Shown here: one piece after another, positions 1-10,499 of the stretch
Numbering within the stretch: position 1 is the stretch's first letter
How the letters are laid out: the number at the start of each line of letters is the position of its first letter
DNA from: Ulva prolifera
Lineage: Eukaryota > Chlorophyta > Ulvophyceae > Ulvales > Ulvaceae
DNA length: 64,000 bases
Reading direction: 5' to 3'
Assembly (NCBI GenBank): GCA_023078555.1
Contig: CM041196.1
Coordinates: forward strand, 4,092,001 to 4,156,000
Notes under the pieces: generated by a model
Told to the model about the DNA's origin: nothing
Databases searched by the model: none
Seen by the model: the letters and a program-made list of their open reading frames with translations, nothing else
Program-made: the position numbers and the translations under genes

Positions 1-124
1 CTGCTTGAAATCTTGCAAATCGCGCCCGGAAATTGACCAGAGTATGGTGAGCAGTGGCGTACATGCTGTCTTGCTCCGCATACCTTCGCGCAAAGCACGC
101 ATGAGGATCGTCATTGAAAATTCA

Positions 125-154
125 ATTTCTACACAAGATATCTTGTGTAGAAAT
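125..154. repeat. 30-bp perfect palindrome
   Basis: Two 15-bp arms centred on GATATC with no spacer. It is the first of a series of spacer-free palindromes in the first 14 kb. No gene is supported in the surrounding 1-600; the long open frames there are not convincing as protein. Confidence 0.8.
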
Positions 155-606
155 GGCGCCCGGTTGGCCAAGGAGGTAGTGAATACTGCACGTTCCAGGA
201 GTTGCTGCGCTGCCGCTGCAACTCCCAATGCCAGCCTTCTGAGGCAACATATGTTTATATACCAAGCTGTTGTCGCCAGGAGCTGCATCCCGCCTGTCAA
301 ACAATTGCGCCATCTGTCCGGGCCTGGAGACGGACCGGATCGCTCCGCTCCCAGGCGACATACAACCTGAGCTCAGCCCTAGCCATAGGGTATTCAACCA
401 TGGGGCATGGCTTGTTCCGTCCATACCGAACTCTCTCCAGGCAAGCTGGTGACAGTGCTGAACAGGGGTACGCATCATGCAGATGATCCCGCTCGGGATC
501 CTGCAAATTTTATTTGGGTTTTTGGCACATTTCCGGCGTCCGGCGTGGCCGGCTATGACATGCAAGCGGCAGTTGCACGATGTTGGAATTGTAGACCGCG
601 CGGCCG

Positions 607-1250
607 CGGTTGCAGGTACAACCTAGCGTTACAAGGACAAAGGCAGCAAGGCGGGCAGCACCGCGAAAGTAGCAAGCAGACGAAGCAAACACCAAGGCAC
701 CCACACACATCTCACCCATCACCGGCGCAGCAAGCGACACAGATCCGCAGACCGCCAAGCACACACCCACACACCAGCACACACACGCACAGACCCCACG
801 GCCCAAACACAACAACACAACCGCCGACACCACAACGCCTGCCGCCATACGACAGGGCCGCGCCCAACACACTGCTGCCTGAGGCCGCCCATCATATGAT
901 GCATGGCCGCCCGATCGCCGGGGGCCGCCCTAGCCCCAAACCCCACCCCCACCCCCCGAGCCACAGCACACCACGCCAGCCCGGCACACCGCCGCGAAGC
1001 CTCGCCGGCCCACGCCGCACCCAGGACAATGCATCGCCCAAGCCGTCTCCGCAATCCCTGCACATGCCAACGAAGGCACCCCGCACGCCCATCGGACCCG
1101 GCCCAGCTGGAGGCAGCGGCCATCGGTTGGTGGCGTCACGCGGTCGGGGCTCCCGAGGGGCACCCCACCGCTCAGGCCGGATGGCCTGTAAGCGGCGAGA
1201 GGTCATCAGACAGGACTGTGAGTCCCACGGTTGTAGGTACAACCTAGTGT
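607..1250 (-). mobile_element. SINE-B family retroposon, long copy with 23-bp target duplication
   Basis: The sequence between 630 and 1227 is bounded by a 23-bp direct repeat (607-629 and 1228-1250) that differs at two positions, as expected of an ageing target-site duplication. Read on the minus strand, the insert ends in TTTGTCCTTGTAAC, the same tail as the copies at 12,260 and 56,889. The body is CA-rich on +. The duplicated target contains a small inverted repeat, GGTTGT/ACAACC. No internal Pol III boxes were identified, so calling it a SINE is inference from size, tail and target duplication. Confidence 0.6.
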
Positions 1251-1335
1251 GTGTTTGCGGAGTGCTGTTTGCGGTTGATTCAGACGAGTTTCTTTTATGG
1301 TATTCGTCTTCTCCTGTTGACTCTTCTGTAACATG
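1251..1335 (+). mobile_element. SINE-A family retroposon copy
   Basis: This diverged copy of a short family recurs about ten times in the window. Its landmarks are GTTGATTC.GA.GAG, then a pyrimidine-rich stretch, and the terminal CTCTTCTGTAAC. It directly abuts the SINE-B target duplication. The best-preserved copy, with clear target duplications, is at 49,256-49,361. Confidence 0.55.
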
Positions 1336-2129
1336 ATTCTGCAATTGTGCACATGTGCAGAGACACTTGCCGGCGTAACATCCTGGGAATGCATGCTTCA
1401 GGTGACTGGACTGGAGACTGGTTGCTCGTAGCAGCTCCCGTAGCCACACACAGGGCGATTTGAACGTTGTCCTTCGCTGCGTCCCCTCGGAGCACTGAGC
1501 TCTGATGCCATGTGAAGCTGTTTTGAATAGATGCCTTCCAGCGCCCTGCGTGTGATTTACTCCACTGACTGTTCTTGCTACGGAACTGACCTGGCCATCG
1601 TCGCCGAAATTGAAACGGAGAGCAAGCGCCCTGACAGCTTCGCACACGTCGGTACACAGTAATTACCACAGAAGCTACAGAAGCATGTCGTCTGATGGCT
1701 GTAAGGAAGTGGAGTGGCAGGGGCAAGCGTTCCCGTACCTGATGCACCATCCTAGGTCGTCAGGTGCTGCATCCACCGACACCGATCAATTGCATGCTTT
1801 AGAAACTCTTGCCATTTCTCAAGGTGTCTGATTCTGCAGCGTCGGACTCATATGCCAAGCAGCGTGCTCGTGAGCAGGCAGAATCAGCCGATGCTGAGCC
1901 GCGGAAGGTGCGTCTTCTGGCCTACCGATGGCGTGTATGCTGATCGCAAGTAAACCGCAGTTCCTTCACGGCTGTATCTGAAGCGATGTAGATGTCAGCC
2001 TGCTGTGTAGGTAGCAGCAGGTACGTGGAACGGCCCAGCTCCGCGGGGCTTCTTGCCAAGCAGCCAACATGGCCAAACTGTCGCGCCTCAAACTGACATA
2101 CGTCCAGTCCCAAAGCAGACGCGTGTCGG

Positions 2130-3945
2130 CAGTCAGATGATGCCAATGCTGCTGGTCAGTACGGAAAATGCGGGTGAGGAGCAGCTCACGGCTGCTCTGA
2201 AAGCTGGCTACCGCGGACTGGACTGCTCGCCGTCGTATGGCAACCAGGAGGCCGTCGGCAAGTGCATCGCAGCGTCTTCAGTGGCACGTGAAGACCTCTT
2301 TATCATCTCCAAGGTGTGCCCGCGCCTGCATGGAAGCCTCCGCCCACCTGCTGCGTTCCGAGAGCTCTGACACCTGCTGCTACGTCGTGTTAGGTCACTG
2401 ACCTCAGGTCAGCCCCAGCCCACAACGCATCGTGCGATCTCATACCATCCTACCACAGTGACCTTCCTGAGCCTCACCTGAATGTCGTTACACCGAAACG
2501 GTCTGCAGCACTTGCGCCACGTCCTGTCTGGAGCAGATCAGGGCATCACCCCGTCTCTTTCACAACCATATGAAATGGCATCCTGACACAGGTCCCCAGT
2601 GACGCCAAGCGCCCAGAAGACCTCAAGAAGTCCGTCACAGCCACACTCGCCGCCCTCGCGTGTTCGTACCTCGACCTGCTCGTCATCGAGTGGCCATGCA
2701 CCTGGGCGCCAGGCACGAAGGACACAGACCCGAGCGCTGACTCTGCAGCAGCCTGGGAGGCGATGGAGGCTCTTGTGGCCCAGGGCAGCGTGAGGCAGCT
2801 CGGCGTCGCCCATCATGGCCTTGGGGAGGTAGAAGCGCTGCTGGAGGCCGCAAAGACCGCCAAGCCGGTGGTCAACATGATTGAGCTGCACCCCCTATGC
2901 TCGCAGCGGAAGCTCGTCGGGCAGCTCTTGCGCAAGGTGCTCCCCCCCCACCCCCATATCGTTACTGCTTTCTGTCACCCCCGGCCATCTTTGTATTATC
3001 TTCCTTCTCAGGTACGTGCAGTGTTCTCGCATATGTGCATGTGGTCCATGTGCTGTGGGCGCGGCGCATGCATGGCCGTGCATACCCGGCAAACCTGCCA
3101 TGGGCTGCGAACAGCGGCCGGACGCGGCTCTACGACCAGGCTTGGGTCGTCAGGGTTGATCACATAGGACTCTAGACAATGTTGTCATGACGTCCCATCG
3201 CTGTCAAGGACACGTGTCGTGGTGTGCGCTGACCAAGCCTGCGGCTGCCGTCAGCGACAAGCTGAACCGTCTATTCTGTCGACACTCCGCTGTCCCCCAT
3301 GCAACCGCCCCGACAGCCCTGCTGAGGGACAGCGTCTGCACAGGGTGTGCTGTCCGTGGCGTGTGCTGCGGCGGGCGCGGAGGAGCTGCAGAGTCACTCG
3401 GACGTGGCCGCGGTGGCGAAGGCGGCCGAGCGCTCGGCCGCGGAGGTGCTGCTGAAGTGGAGCACGCAGCGCGGCACGCCCACGGTCGTGAGCGCGGCGA
3501 CCGCGGCGGACGTCGGCATTGACGAGTTCTTCACGTGGCGCATGTCCGAGGAGCGCGTGAAGGTGGGCCCCTTCTGCCGAGACCTCCGGGCGAAGGACCG
3601 CAAGGGTTGCCTTGGTGCCAGGCAACTGGCAACTGTGTGCCAGGCAATTGTGTGATGTGGCGATCCTGGATAGTCATGTGGCCACTGATCATCTGAATCC
3701 TTGTCATGTCGCGACGTGCAAGGGTCCAATGGTGAAGCGTCACTGGCGTGCCACAAAAGGTGGGTGCGTGAGGTCGGCCGTTGGCGCGTGTGGCGATTGC
3801 CGTCAAGTGTGTGTGTTGGGTGCAGGTGGTGCTGGACGGTCTCGATGCGGGAAAGAGGTTCATCAAGCCGGACTTTGTGGACTTCTCCACATCGTCAGAT
3901 GGGTTTGTGCAGAAGCCTTCTGCGGTCCTCCAGTACGGATCGTAA
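2130..3945 (+). CDS. Aldo-keto reductase, multi-exon
   Basis: Predicted cytosolic NAD(P)H-dependent oxidoreductase of the aldo-keto reductase family; substrate unknown. Exon 1 (to about 2313) carries AGYRGLDCSPSYGNQEAVG, with the family's catalytic Asp and Tyr, and ends in IISK, the catalytic Lys. Exon 2 (about 2593-2936) encodes LDLLVIEWP, then GSVRQLGVAHHG and NMIELHP, matching the strands that follow the active site. Exon 3 (about 3343-3561) gives LLKWSTQRGTPTVVSAAT, the cofactor-binding end. The last exon (about 3826-3945) ends in a stop at 3943-3945. Introns have GT-AG borders. The fourth catalytic residue, normally His in the LIHWP motif, is Glu here. The start codon is uncertain; a Met near 2140 (MMPMLLVST) fits the family N-terminus. 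Confidence 0.85.
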
Positions 3946-4526
3946 TTGTGGCACCATAGCGACCGGCAGCAAGGCGTTTGTCCGCTGGTTGGTTCCAAAG
4001 CACCGGTCTTGGTGGCGCCACCGCCGCATTTCACAGACACGGCAGCAGTCGGCACTCTGCGTCGAGGTGGGATGGTAGCGGTTGGTTTGTCGTGCATGGC
4101 GGTGGTGGACTTGGGAACTGTCGAGTATACGGCTTGCTCCCCTGCTTGAACGGCAACAGTATCATTTGCAAGGGTTTTGCAGTACAGAATGCGTGTTGAT
4201 GGTGGTTTCAACCGGCTGTCCTGCAGCAGCATAGAGCAGCTGTCGCGGAACTCAGAATACGAGAGTGTCCAACATCGTTCCGAAACTCTCACAGTCGTGC
4301 AAACTGCAGCATGCAAATGAACACTGATCAATCTCACTGGTCCATTTCGCAGCCGGACTGAGATGCCTGCAAGCGTTCAGCCAGTTACATGAAATAGCAG
4401 CCAGCACTGCCGAGACGCTGGCGTTATCGTAATCTCATGCTTGTCACAGAAATCGCCACTTCTGCCACGCCGGCACCGCCGTCACCCCGGGTCGAGCGCA
4501 ACATGGCACCCAACACAGGGACATGC

Positions 4527-7500
4527 CTAGCACTTGAACACACGCAGGTTGTGGTCGGCGGCACCGACGTACAACGAGTGTGCGAGCGCCCCAAACTTCA
4601 CCGAGTTGACGGCCTTCTCGGGCAGCCCCAGCAGCGCCTTGGCCACGTGCGCCTCCGTGCCCTTCTTCTTGCCCTTGTAGATGACCTCGTACACCTTGAC
4701 GGCGCCTGGCCCGCCACATGCCTGCACCACCACGCCACCCAGCGGTCACTCCCGAGCCGAGCGTCATTTTGAACTCTCAGTTGTCATGTATCTGTGCGTG
4801 CGCCCATTTTGCATTCTCTCATCTTCAAGCACGCCTCACATCATCTCCAGTATCTTGTCACAGGCACACGAAATTTGCACCATAGCGGTGCTGCGTGCCA
4901 GGCATCGAGGGAGCGGCGCAACGACGAGCGAGAATGCATGGCATGCACATGCCTCATTTCCCGCCAGCCCAGTCTTCATGAATGCTTGAAACAGGGGCTC
5001 AGTCACATTCTGGCAGGCACAGGGCAACAGCGGAGGCGGGCGCACCAAGAACTTCCCCGAGAAATCCCAGGCGATGGTCGTTGCGGGGGAGTCAAACGGC
5101 TGCAGTGTCGCCGTCAGGGTCACGTGCCGCAGGTCCCAGATCTGCACATGTCAGCCCTGAGTATCCATCGGCCTGATAACGCCATGCAGGGCTGCATGCA
5201 TGCATGCAGCTCGCGCGCAGACACTCCCACAAGTCTTTTACACTGCGCTGACCGCCACGACACACAGCGCCTCACCTCGGAGGCGCATGCATGTGAGCCG
5301 CACGCAGCCTGCCACTGCTGCAGCACGCAACGCAGCGTCGTTCCCGTGACGGTCCGTGGATCGCTGATGGACCGTCCGGCTGAAATATGCACAACCATTA
5401 GAAAGACACGGTGCACCTGCGGCCGGAGTAGGCCGGGCCCCACGCGCCAAAACCTACCGCATAAGTAAAACAAGCAGCGCGCGCAAACAGCGGCGGCGGC
5501 GGCGGGCGGAGGCGGGACGCGCACCTGCACTCCGGAGTCGCACGCGACGGCGGCCCAGTAGCCGTTCTCGTTGAACGAGAGGCCACGCACGGCGCCCTCC
5601 ACGCCGTCGATCTTCGCGAGCGGGTCGGCCGCCTTGCGCGTGTCAAACAGCCGCACGCCGCCCTCCGTGCCGCCGGCGGCGAAGAAGTTGCCGTCAGGGT
5701 GCATCGCGCCGCAGGTGTACGCCGGCAGGGAGGGGTCACGGCCCGAGAACGCGACGCGGCCGGCCGCGACGTCCAGCATCGCCCACGTCGCTGCGCTGCT
5801 CAGCGCGACCACGAAGCGCTCCACAGGGTGCACGCACACCTGCGGCCACACCCCCGTGTCAAGGGCAAGGGAGACGGGGCCCGGGCCTGGCCTCCGGCCC
5901 CGCTCAGACGGGGGGTGGGGGCGCGACCCGGGACCGCACACCACATGCACGAGGTCTGCGTGCAGCCACGAGTGCACCGCACACCAGCACGGCGATTGCA
6001 CTGACACAAGATCGCCACGGCGTGGGCCCGGACTCGTCAGTGTCCGAATGGATAAGGGCTCGTGATCATGCATACATACAGCCCGTTCCGCGGGCAGGCG
6101 GGAGGTGGGGGGAATGCGCACCGCGACGATGGTGTCTGGGAGGGAGTGCGAGAACTGCTGCACCCAGTTGCCGCCGTCGGCGCCGCGGTGCCACGACCGC
6201 ACGGTCCCGTCGGCGCCGCCCGACACGAGGACGTCCGGCCCAGCAAACGCGAGCGCCGTCACCTTCTTCGAGTGGCCGGCCAGCGTCGCCGAGATGACGC
6301 CCGTCTCGGCCTCCAGCAGCTGGATCGTGTGGTCCGCGCCTCCTGCAGCAGCCCCGGCGTCGGGCCGCACCGTATGACGGGCGGGCGTGCCGCGCACACT
6401 CGCAGGTCGTGGCGCGGCGACGCATCCAATGCAGTGTGCGGCCACAGGCAGGTGGTGCGCTCCGCAGAGGAGAGAATCTCACGGGACACCGGCCCGCTCT
6501 GCACCCTGCGCAGGGTATCGCGGCAGGCTGCGGAGGCAGGGCCTCAGGGTTTGCGGAGTGCGCCTCGCCCTCACAGCAGCAGCTCAGCAGCGGCGCCTCT
6601 GCGGCGTGCCGAAACGCTGGCCGGCAGGTGCGCATTCCAAGGCTTCCAGCACACCGGCTTTGTAACCAGGCTGGCATGCAATCAAATCAGCACAGGCCGG
6701 GGATACTGGAGCGAGATCTCTGCGGGGGGGGGGGGGGGGGGGGGGGGGGGAGGGCGCGCACCGGTGGCGACGACCTTGGGCTCCTCCTGGGGCCCGCCGG
6801 CAGGCTGCAGCGCGACCGCGAGCACCCCCGGCTGGGAGGGGCTGTGCAGGGGCTGCGCGGTGGCCTGCGTGAGCGCGTCGAGGTCGGCGGCGGCGGCGAG
6901 GCCGGGCAGGTTGGGGTCGCGGTGCCGCCGCTCCGCCGACAGCTGCTGCCGCTTCGCCTCCATGTCCTCGAGGTCCTGGGCTGTGAGGCCGCCCTCGCCG
7001 ACGTCTGGCCGCGCCTGTATCCACCGCGGCGCGTGGGGGCCGTGGCGTGTGGGCAGCACAGCGTGTGGCAAGTGCAGCATGTGGCAGCAGAGCGTGTGGT
7101 CCTCATGGTGCGGCTTCAGGGAGGGTGTGCCGAGGTGGGCCGTGCTGACGGCCCCCGCCGGTGTGACGTCAACGGGCAGCGCAGCTTGTGTGTGGGGGCT
7201 CTGCCAGGGGGTGTAACATGGGTGCCAGCGCATGAGAAAGCACCGGAGGACGGCGCGTTGCGAGCGAGCGAGCAAACGCGTGTTGGCGTGAGGCAAAGGG
7301 GAGCCATCACAGGCGGCGCAGGTGTCTGAGCGCAGGCACCAGCACACATGCAGGAAGGGGCACGCTCGCGCATTCGCAGCGCCCAAGCACATCAGGTGCC
7401 TGCCAGGGAGTCAAATAAAGTAGAGTAAATCTGGATCTAAACAGCCGTATCCTTCAGAGGGCTTCGACAACTCCGAAAACGGGGGTGAACGGGCCGCAAG

Positions 7501-8352
7501 CTGGGGGTGTGAGGTTCGGGCAGGGGGCGTACGCGCTTGGGCTCTGGGCCCTCTGCAGGGGCTCCCTCAGCAGCGGTGGAGGCCGCGGCTGCCTGCTGCC
7601 GGATCAGCACGACCTGGCCCTGCAGGTCCTCGAGGGCCTTCTCCGCAGCTTCCTTCTCGCCCTGCAGGCGGGCGATGACGCGGCATGCTGCGTCGTGCTG
7701 GTACAGCGACTCGGCCAGTTCTTTGCGGGCTTTTCGCAGGGCGTCTCGGAGGTCGTACGCGTCCAGCATCACCGCATCGTACTCCTGCACGGCAACAAAC
7801 CTTTTTTTTTTGGGCGCGGTCAGCACAATGACAGTATGAGTTGGGGTGCCGTGGGATGCAGCACGAGGCAGCGGCAGGGCGCTTCAAGATTCGATCATAT
7901 TTGGAGGGTCTGTGCTGAGCTTGTGCGCATATCACTTGCCTGCCTAGTTGCAGGGCCCTTGCCTGCTTGGTTGCTGCAGTGGCGTTAAGTCAGCATATTT
8001 GAAGAAGTCAGATGGCTGATGCCAGCTTTGTGTGGGACGGTTGCCGGCACCAGCTGGCAGACACCAGCTAGCTATCCAGCAGCATAAATCGACTCAAGGA
8101 TATTCCAAGGGCACATAATGCGCAGGTAGCGAAGAACTCACGTTGTGAAGCATTCCCAATATGCCTGGTATACTCATGGCGGGAGTGTGTCGAGGCTTGA
8201 TAGGCTTGCCCATCTTGAGAGGCAGCAGATCTTCCTTGGTCATTTCTTGCCCCGAAATGGGACATTTGCCCATTTCATCGAGATACTTCTCGATGAGTGT
8301 GCGCTCGAACACATGACCGGTCTTGGTGCAGACGACCGGATCAGCAGGGACT
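4527..8352 (-). CDS. PRP19: Pre-mRNA-processing factor 19 (U-box E3 ubiquitin ligase), multi-exon
   Basis: Core subunit of the Prp19/NTC spliceosome complex. Exons in transcript order: 8352-8152, U-box (VPADPVVCTKTGHVFERTLI, then MGKCPISGQEM) followed by the SIPGIL linker; 7784-7533, the Prp19 coiled coil with the diagnostic LYQHDAACRVIARL; about 7020-6762, the linker QLSAERRHRDPNLPG; about 6400-6090, WD40 repeats (TLAGHSKKVTALAFAG, VSGGADGTVRSWH); about 5850-5526, further WD40 (HPDGNFFAAGGTEGGVRLFD); about 5145-5066, IWDLRHVTLTATLQPF; and 4725-4527, ending AADHNLRVFKC-stop. Domain order and content match plant and animal PRP19. The first exon with the initiator Met, upstream of the acceptor at about 8353, was not located. 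The intron near 6750 contains a 27-nt homopolymer. Confidence 0.93.
6724..6750. repeat. 27-nt G homopolymer in a PRP19 intron
   Basis: An uninterrupted run of 27 G on + (C on the transcript strand), lying just downstream of the exon that ends near 6762. It is one of several very long G or C runs in the window. Confidence 0.85.
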
Positions 8353-8579
8353 GCATTGCTGACTGCACGCGTGTCTCGGGTCACGATCACGGCCCACACG
8401 CGCAGCAGATGCATACGCTGCCTCAAAATGTCTGTTAGGTGTAATCTGATACTGCATAGCTGCACATCGACCTGAACTTGATATCGCAGTGCATGATGAC
8501 AGTAGCGCACTTGCACACAGCATCCGTCCCAACCTCTGAAAAACACGCTTCTAGGTATGTCTAAGATCTAGAATAAGTC

Positions 8580-9860
8580 AGCAGCATGCGCGGGGCAGGT
8601 TGTCTAATTCGGTTTCGAGGTGCTCACGACGCCGTCGGAGATCATGAGACACGAATTGTCAATATGCAGATCTCAACCACGGTAAGTAGATCGCTGCGAC
8701 TAGTTGGTATGCGTCCGTTTGTACTGCCGGCAGCACACGCCCGTGCGAGGCCGCTACAGAAGCAATGTGCGTGCTATTGACTCTTGGAAGCCCTGGTAGA
8801 CATGCAGCGCAATGTGCTCAGTGCTGATTCCGACGCTCTTGGGACTGTACAATGACAAGAATGTGCACACTAATGCATAGCAAGGCTATTGTGTCTCATT
8901 AACACTATCTTATTAACTCTCACTCGCCGGAGATCTAGATCTGAAAAGGACCGGCTTGTTCACGTTGCGTTACACTGCATTGCGTTGCATTGCATTGAAT
9001 TCGCGGCTTTGCCACGCGTGCGATCTTCATCTGGTTTTCGAAGATTGCAACAATGAAATTGTCTTGAAGCAGTGCACGAGCTCGCGGTCTGCACAGCAAC
9101 TCCGAAGCGTGGCAGCAACGTGCCTGCCATCCTCGATGCAGCGCGTAAATGCCCTTCTCATGGAGCAGGATGTTGCGACAGTGGCGACTGCATATGCGAG
9201 ACATTTCTCAAAGATGTATACTTTGTAAAGTATACACATTGTGTCGAGGACCAACAACTCGCTTGCAGCACAGCCTGTGTAAACCACCTGCGTAAACAAT
9301 ATTTGTCGCGAGGCATCGATATTACTGAAGTTGTTCGAGTCAGAGCTGCCGATGGGCGCAACTCTGTGCCATCATCGTCGGTCTCCGATGCATCCCGCAT
9401 GCCTCGCCGGACGAGTTGGGACATTTCGACAATGTGCTCGCGCGTCCATTCTGCTTGTGTTGAGGCCGTACAGTATTGAGTCAGTCCTGCTGCAGTACAC
9501 GTCGTACCCACTGAACTAGTCCAGGGTCGACTAGATGCAAAAAAACACAACTAGCCCTAAAGCATCAACTCAGAGCACACCATGCAGTGGACAATGCTGA
9601 CAGCACTGCAATGATTTCTCAAGCACTGCCGTCTTCGAGATGGTGACACATGCAGACTGCATGTCAGTGACATGTCATCGCCACAGCTGCACAGCCCCAC
9701 CTCACCAGAGGCCCACCAACAGACGCTTGCAAATGATTTATCTGCAGTCCATGTGGCAGTCCAGTGGTACAGTGGCCATGTCACTGCCGCATTGCCACCA
9801 CAGTTGCGTTCGGATCAGGGGGCCAGTGTAAGCACAGGGAGGCAGTGGTTCCCATGAATC
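8580..9860. other. No gene recognised
   Basis: Open frames here are short, cysteine-rich and overlap on both strands, with no recognisable domain. A small inverted repeat around 9217-9236 (GTATACTTT/AAAGTATAC) and a low-complexity TTGCATTGCATTG stretch near 8980 are the only visible structures. Confidence 0.5.
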
Positions 9861-9868
9861 GATGCTGA

Positions 9869-9902
9869 AACGGACCGGGGAGCTGCAGCTCCCCGGTCCG
9901 TT
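9869..9902. repeat. 34-bp perfect palindrome
   Basis: Spacer-free palindrome centred on AGCTGCAGCT. It is followed after two bases by a second one at 9905-9926. Confidence 0.85.
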
Positions 9903-9904
9903 GA

Positions 9905-9926
9905 CCAGTCCTCCATGGAGGACTGG
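9905..9926. repeat. 22-bp perfect palindrome
   Basis: Arms CCAGTCCTCCA and its complement, centred on CCATGG. It is the second half of a double-palindrome block with 9869-9902. Confidence 0.85.
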
Positions 9927-9992
9927 CCAGCCTCACATCTCAGAGAACCCAGCTTTTGTGGCAATCCAATGATATTGCCGGTCGCTACATCA

Positions 9993-10028
9993 CTAGATCC
10001 TTGCACGAAGCGATGTGCAAGGATCTAG
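9993..10028. repeat. Hairpin: 14-bp perfect arms, 8-nt loop
   Basis: Arms CTAGATCCTTGCAC (9993-10006) and the exact complement (10015-10028), with loop GAAGCGAT. Confidence 0.8.
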
Positions 10029-10103
10029 CGGCATTGCGGCCATTTTACTGTTGCTGATAGCCGCAGTCCATGTACTAATTGAGGTAGAAAGTTCACTGGT
10101 TGA

Positions 10104-10178
10104 CGCTGTATTACATGAACATCATGGACCGGCATAACATGTTTCGGCCTTGTCAAAGGGCCTCATCAGACGCCTACG
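10104..10178 (-). ncRNA. Hammerhead-ribozyme-like motif
   Basis: On the minus strand the core reads CUGAUGA, then a perfect 4-bp stem II (GGCC, loop CUUUGACAA, GGCC), then GAAA. That is the exact conserved hammerhead core (+ coordinates 10163-10169 for CUGAUGA and 10141-10145 for GAAAC). The following ACAUG can pair with CAUGU (+ 10113-10117) as a 5-bp stem III, leaving A as the nucleotide at the expected cleavage position. Stem I is weak: two pairs, then mismatches. Such motifs are known from Penelope-like elements and retrozymes. A related flank without the core lies at about 49,612-49,645. Confidence 0.5.
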
Positions 10179-10342
10179 TGAGTCAAGCAATTGTGTTGGT
10201 TAACCAACACCGAAGCAGGTCGCAAATTCCCTCATTTGCAGTCCTCCGTAGCGAGACTGACTGAGATTGGGGTAAATGTCCAGAAGTCCAACATGAGATA
10301 AGATAACGGGATAAGGCACATCACGCGCCGCAGCACCTCCAG

Positions 10343-10495
10343 TCCGACGAAAACAAGGCCAGCTGCCCACAAAAACGCAGGAAAAGAAGGAGTTCCTGGG
10401 AGGCAATGTCCTTGGCAGCCCGACGAAAACAAGCCCAGCTGCCCAAAAAAACGCAGGAAAAGAAGGAATTCCTGGGAGGCAATGTCCTTGGCAAG
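10343..10495. repeat. Two tandem copies of a 76-bp unit
   Basis: The unit begins CCGACGAAAACAAG and ends GGCAATGTCCTTGGCA. The copies begin at 10343 and 10419 and differ at only a few bases, so the duplication is recent. No coding signal accompanies it. Confidence 0.8.
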
Positions 10496-10499
10496 AGGA

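Noticed and set aside
407..1647. Large overlapping open frames of about 250-310 residues at 0.4-1.6 kb
   Set aside because: They run through a CA-rich retroposon and its flanks; composition is Pro/His/Thr-rich with no domain.
5360..5385. Second hammerhead-like CTGATGG...TGAAAT on +
   Set aside because: Core positions differ (CUGAUGG rather than CUGAUGA) and no stem II forms.
8094..8546. RING finger reading of the PRP19 N-terminus
   Set aside because: The segment has the U-box pattern without the paired zinc ligands, and the neighbouring coiled coil is diagnostic for PRP19.
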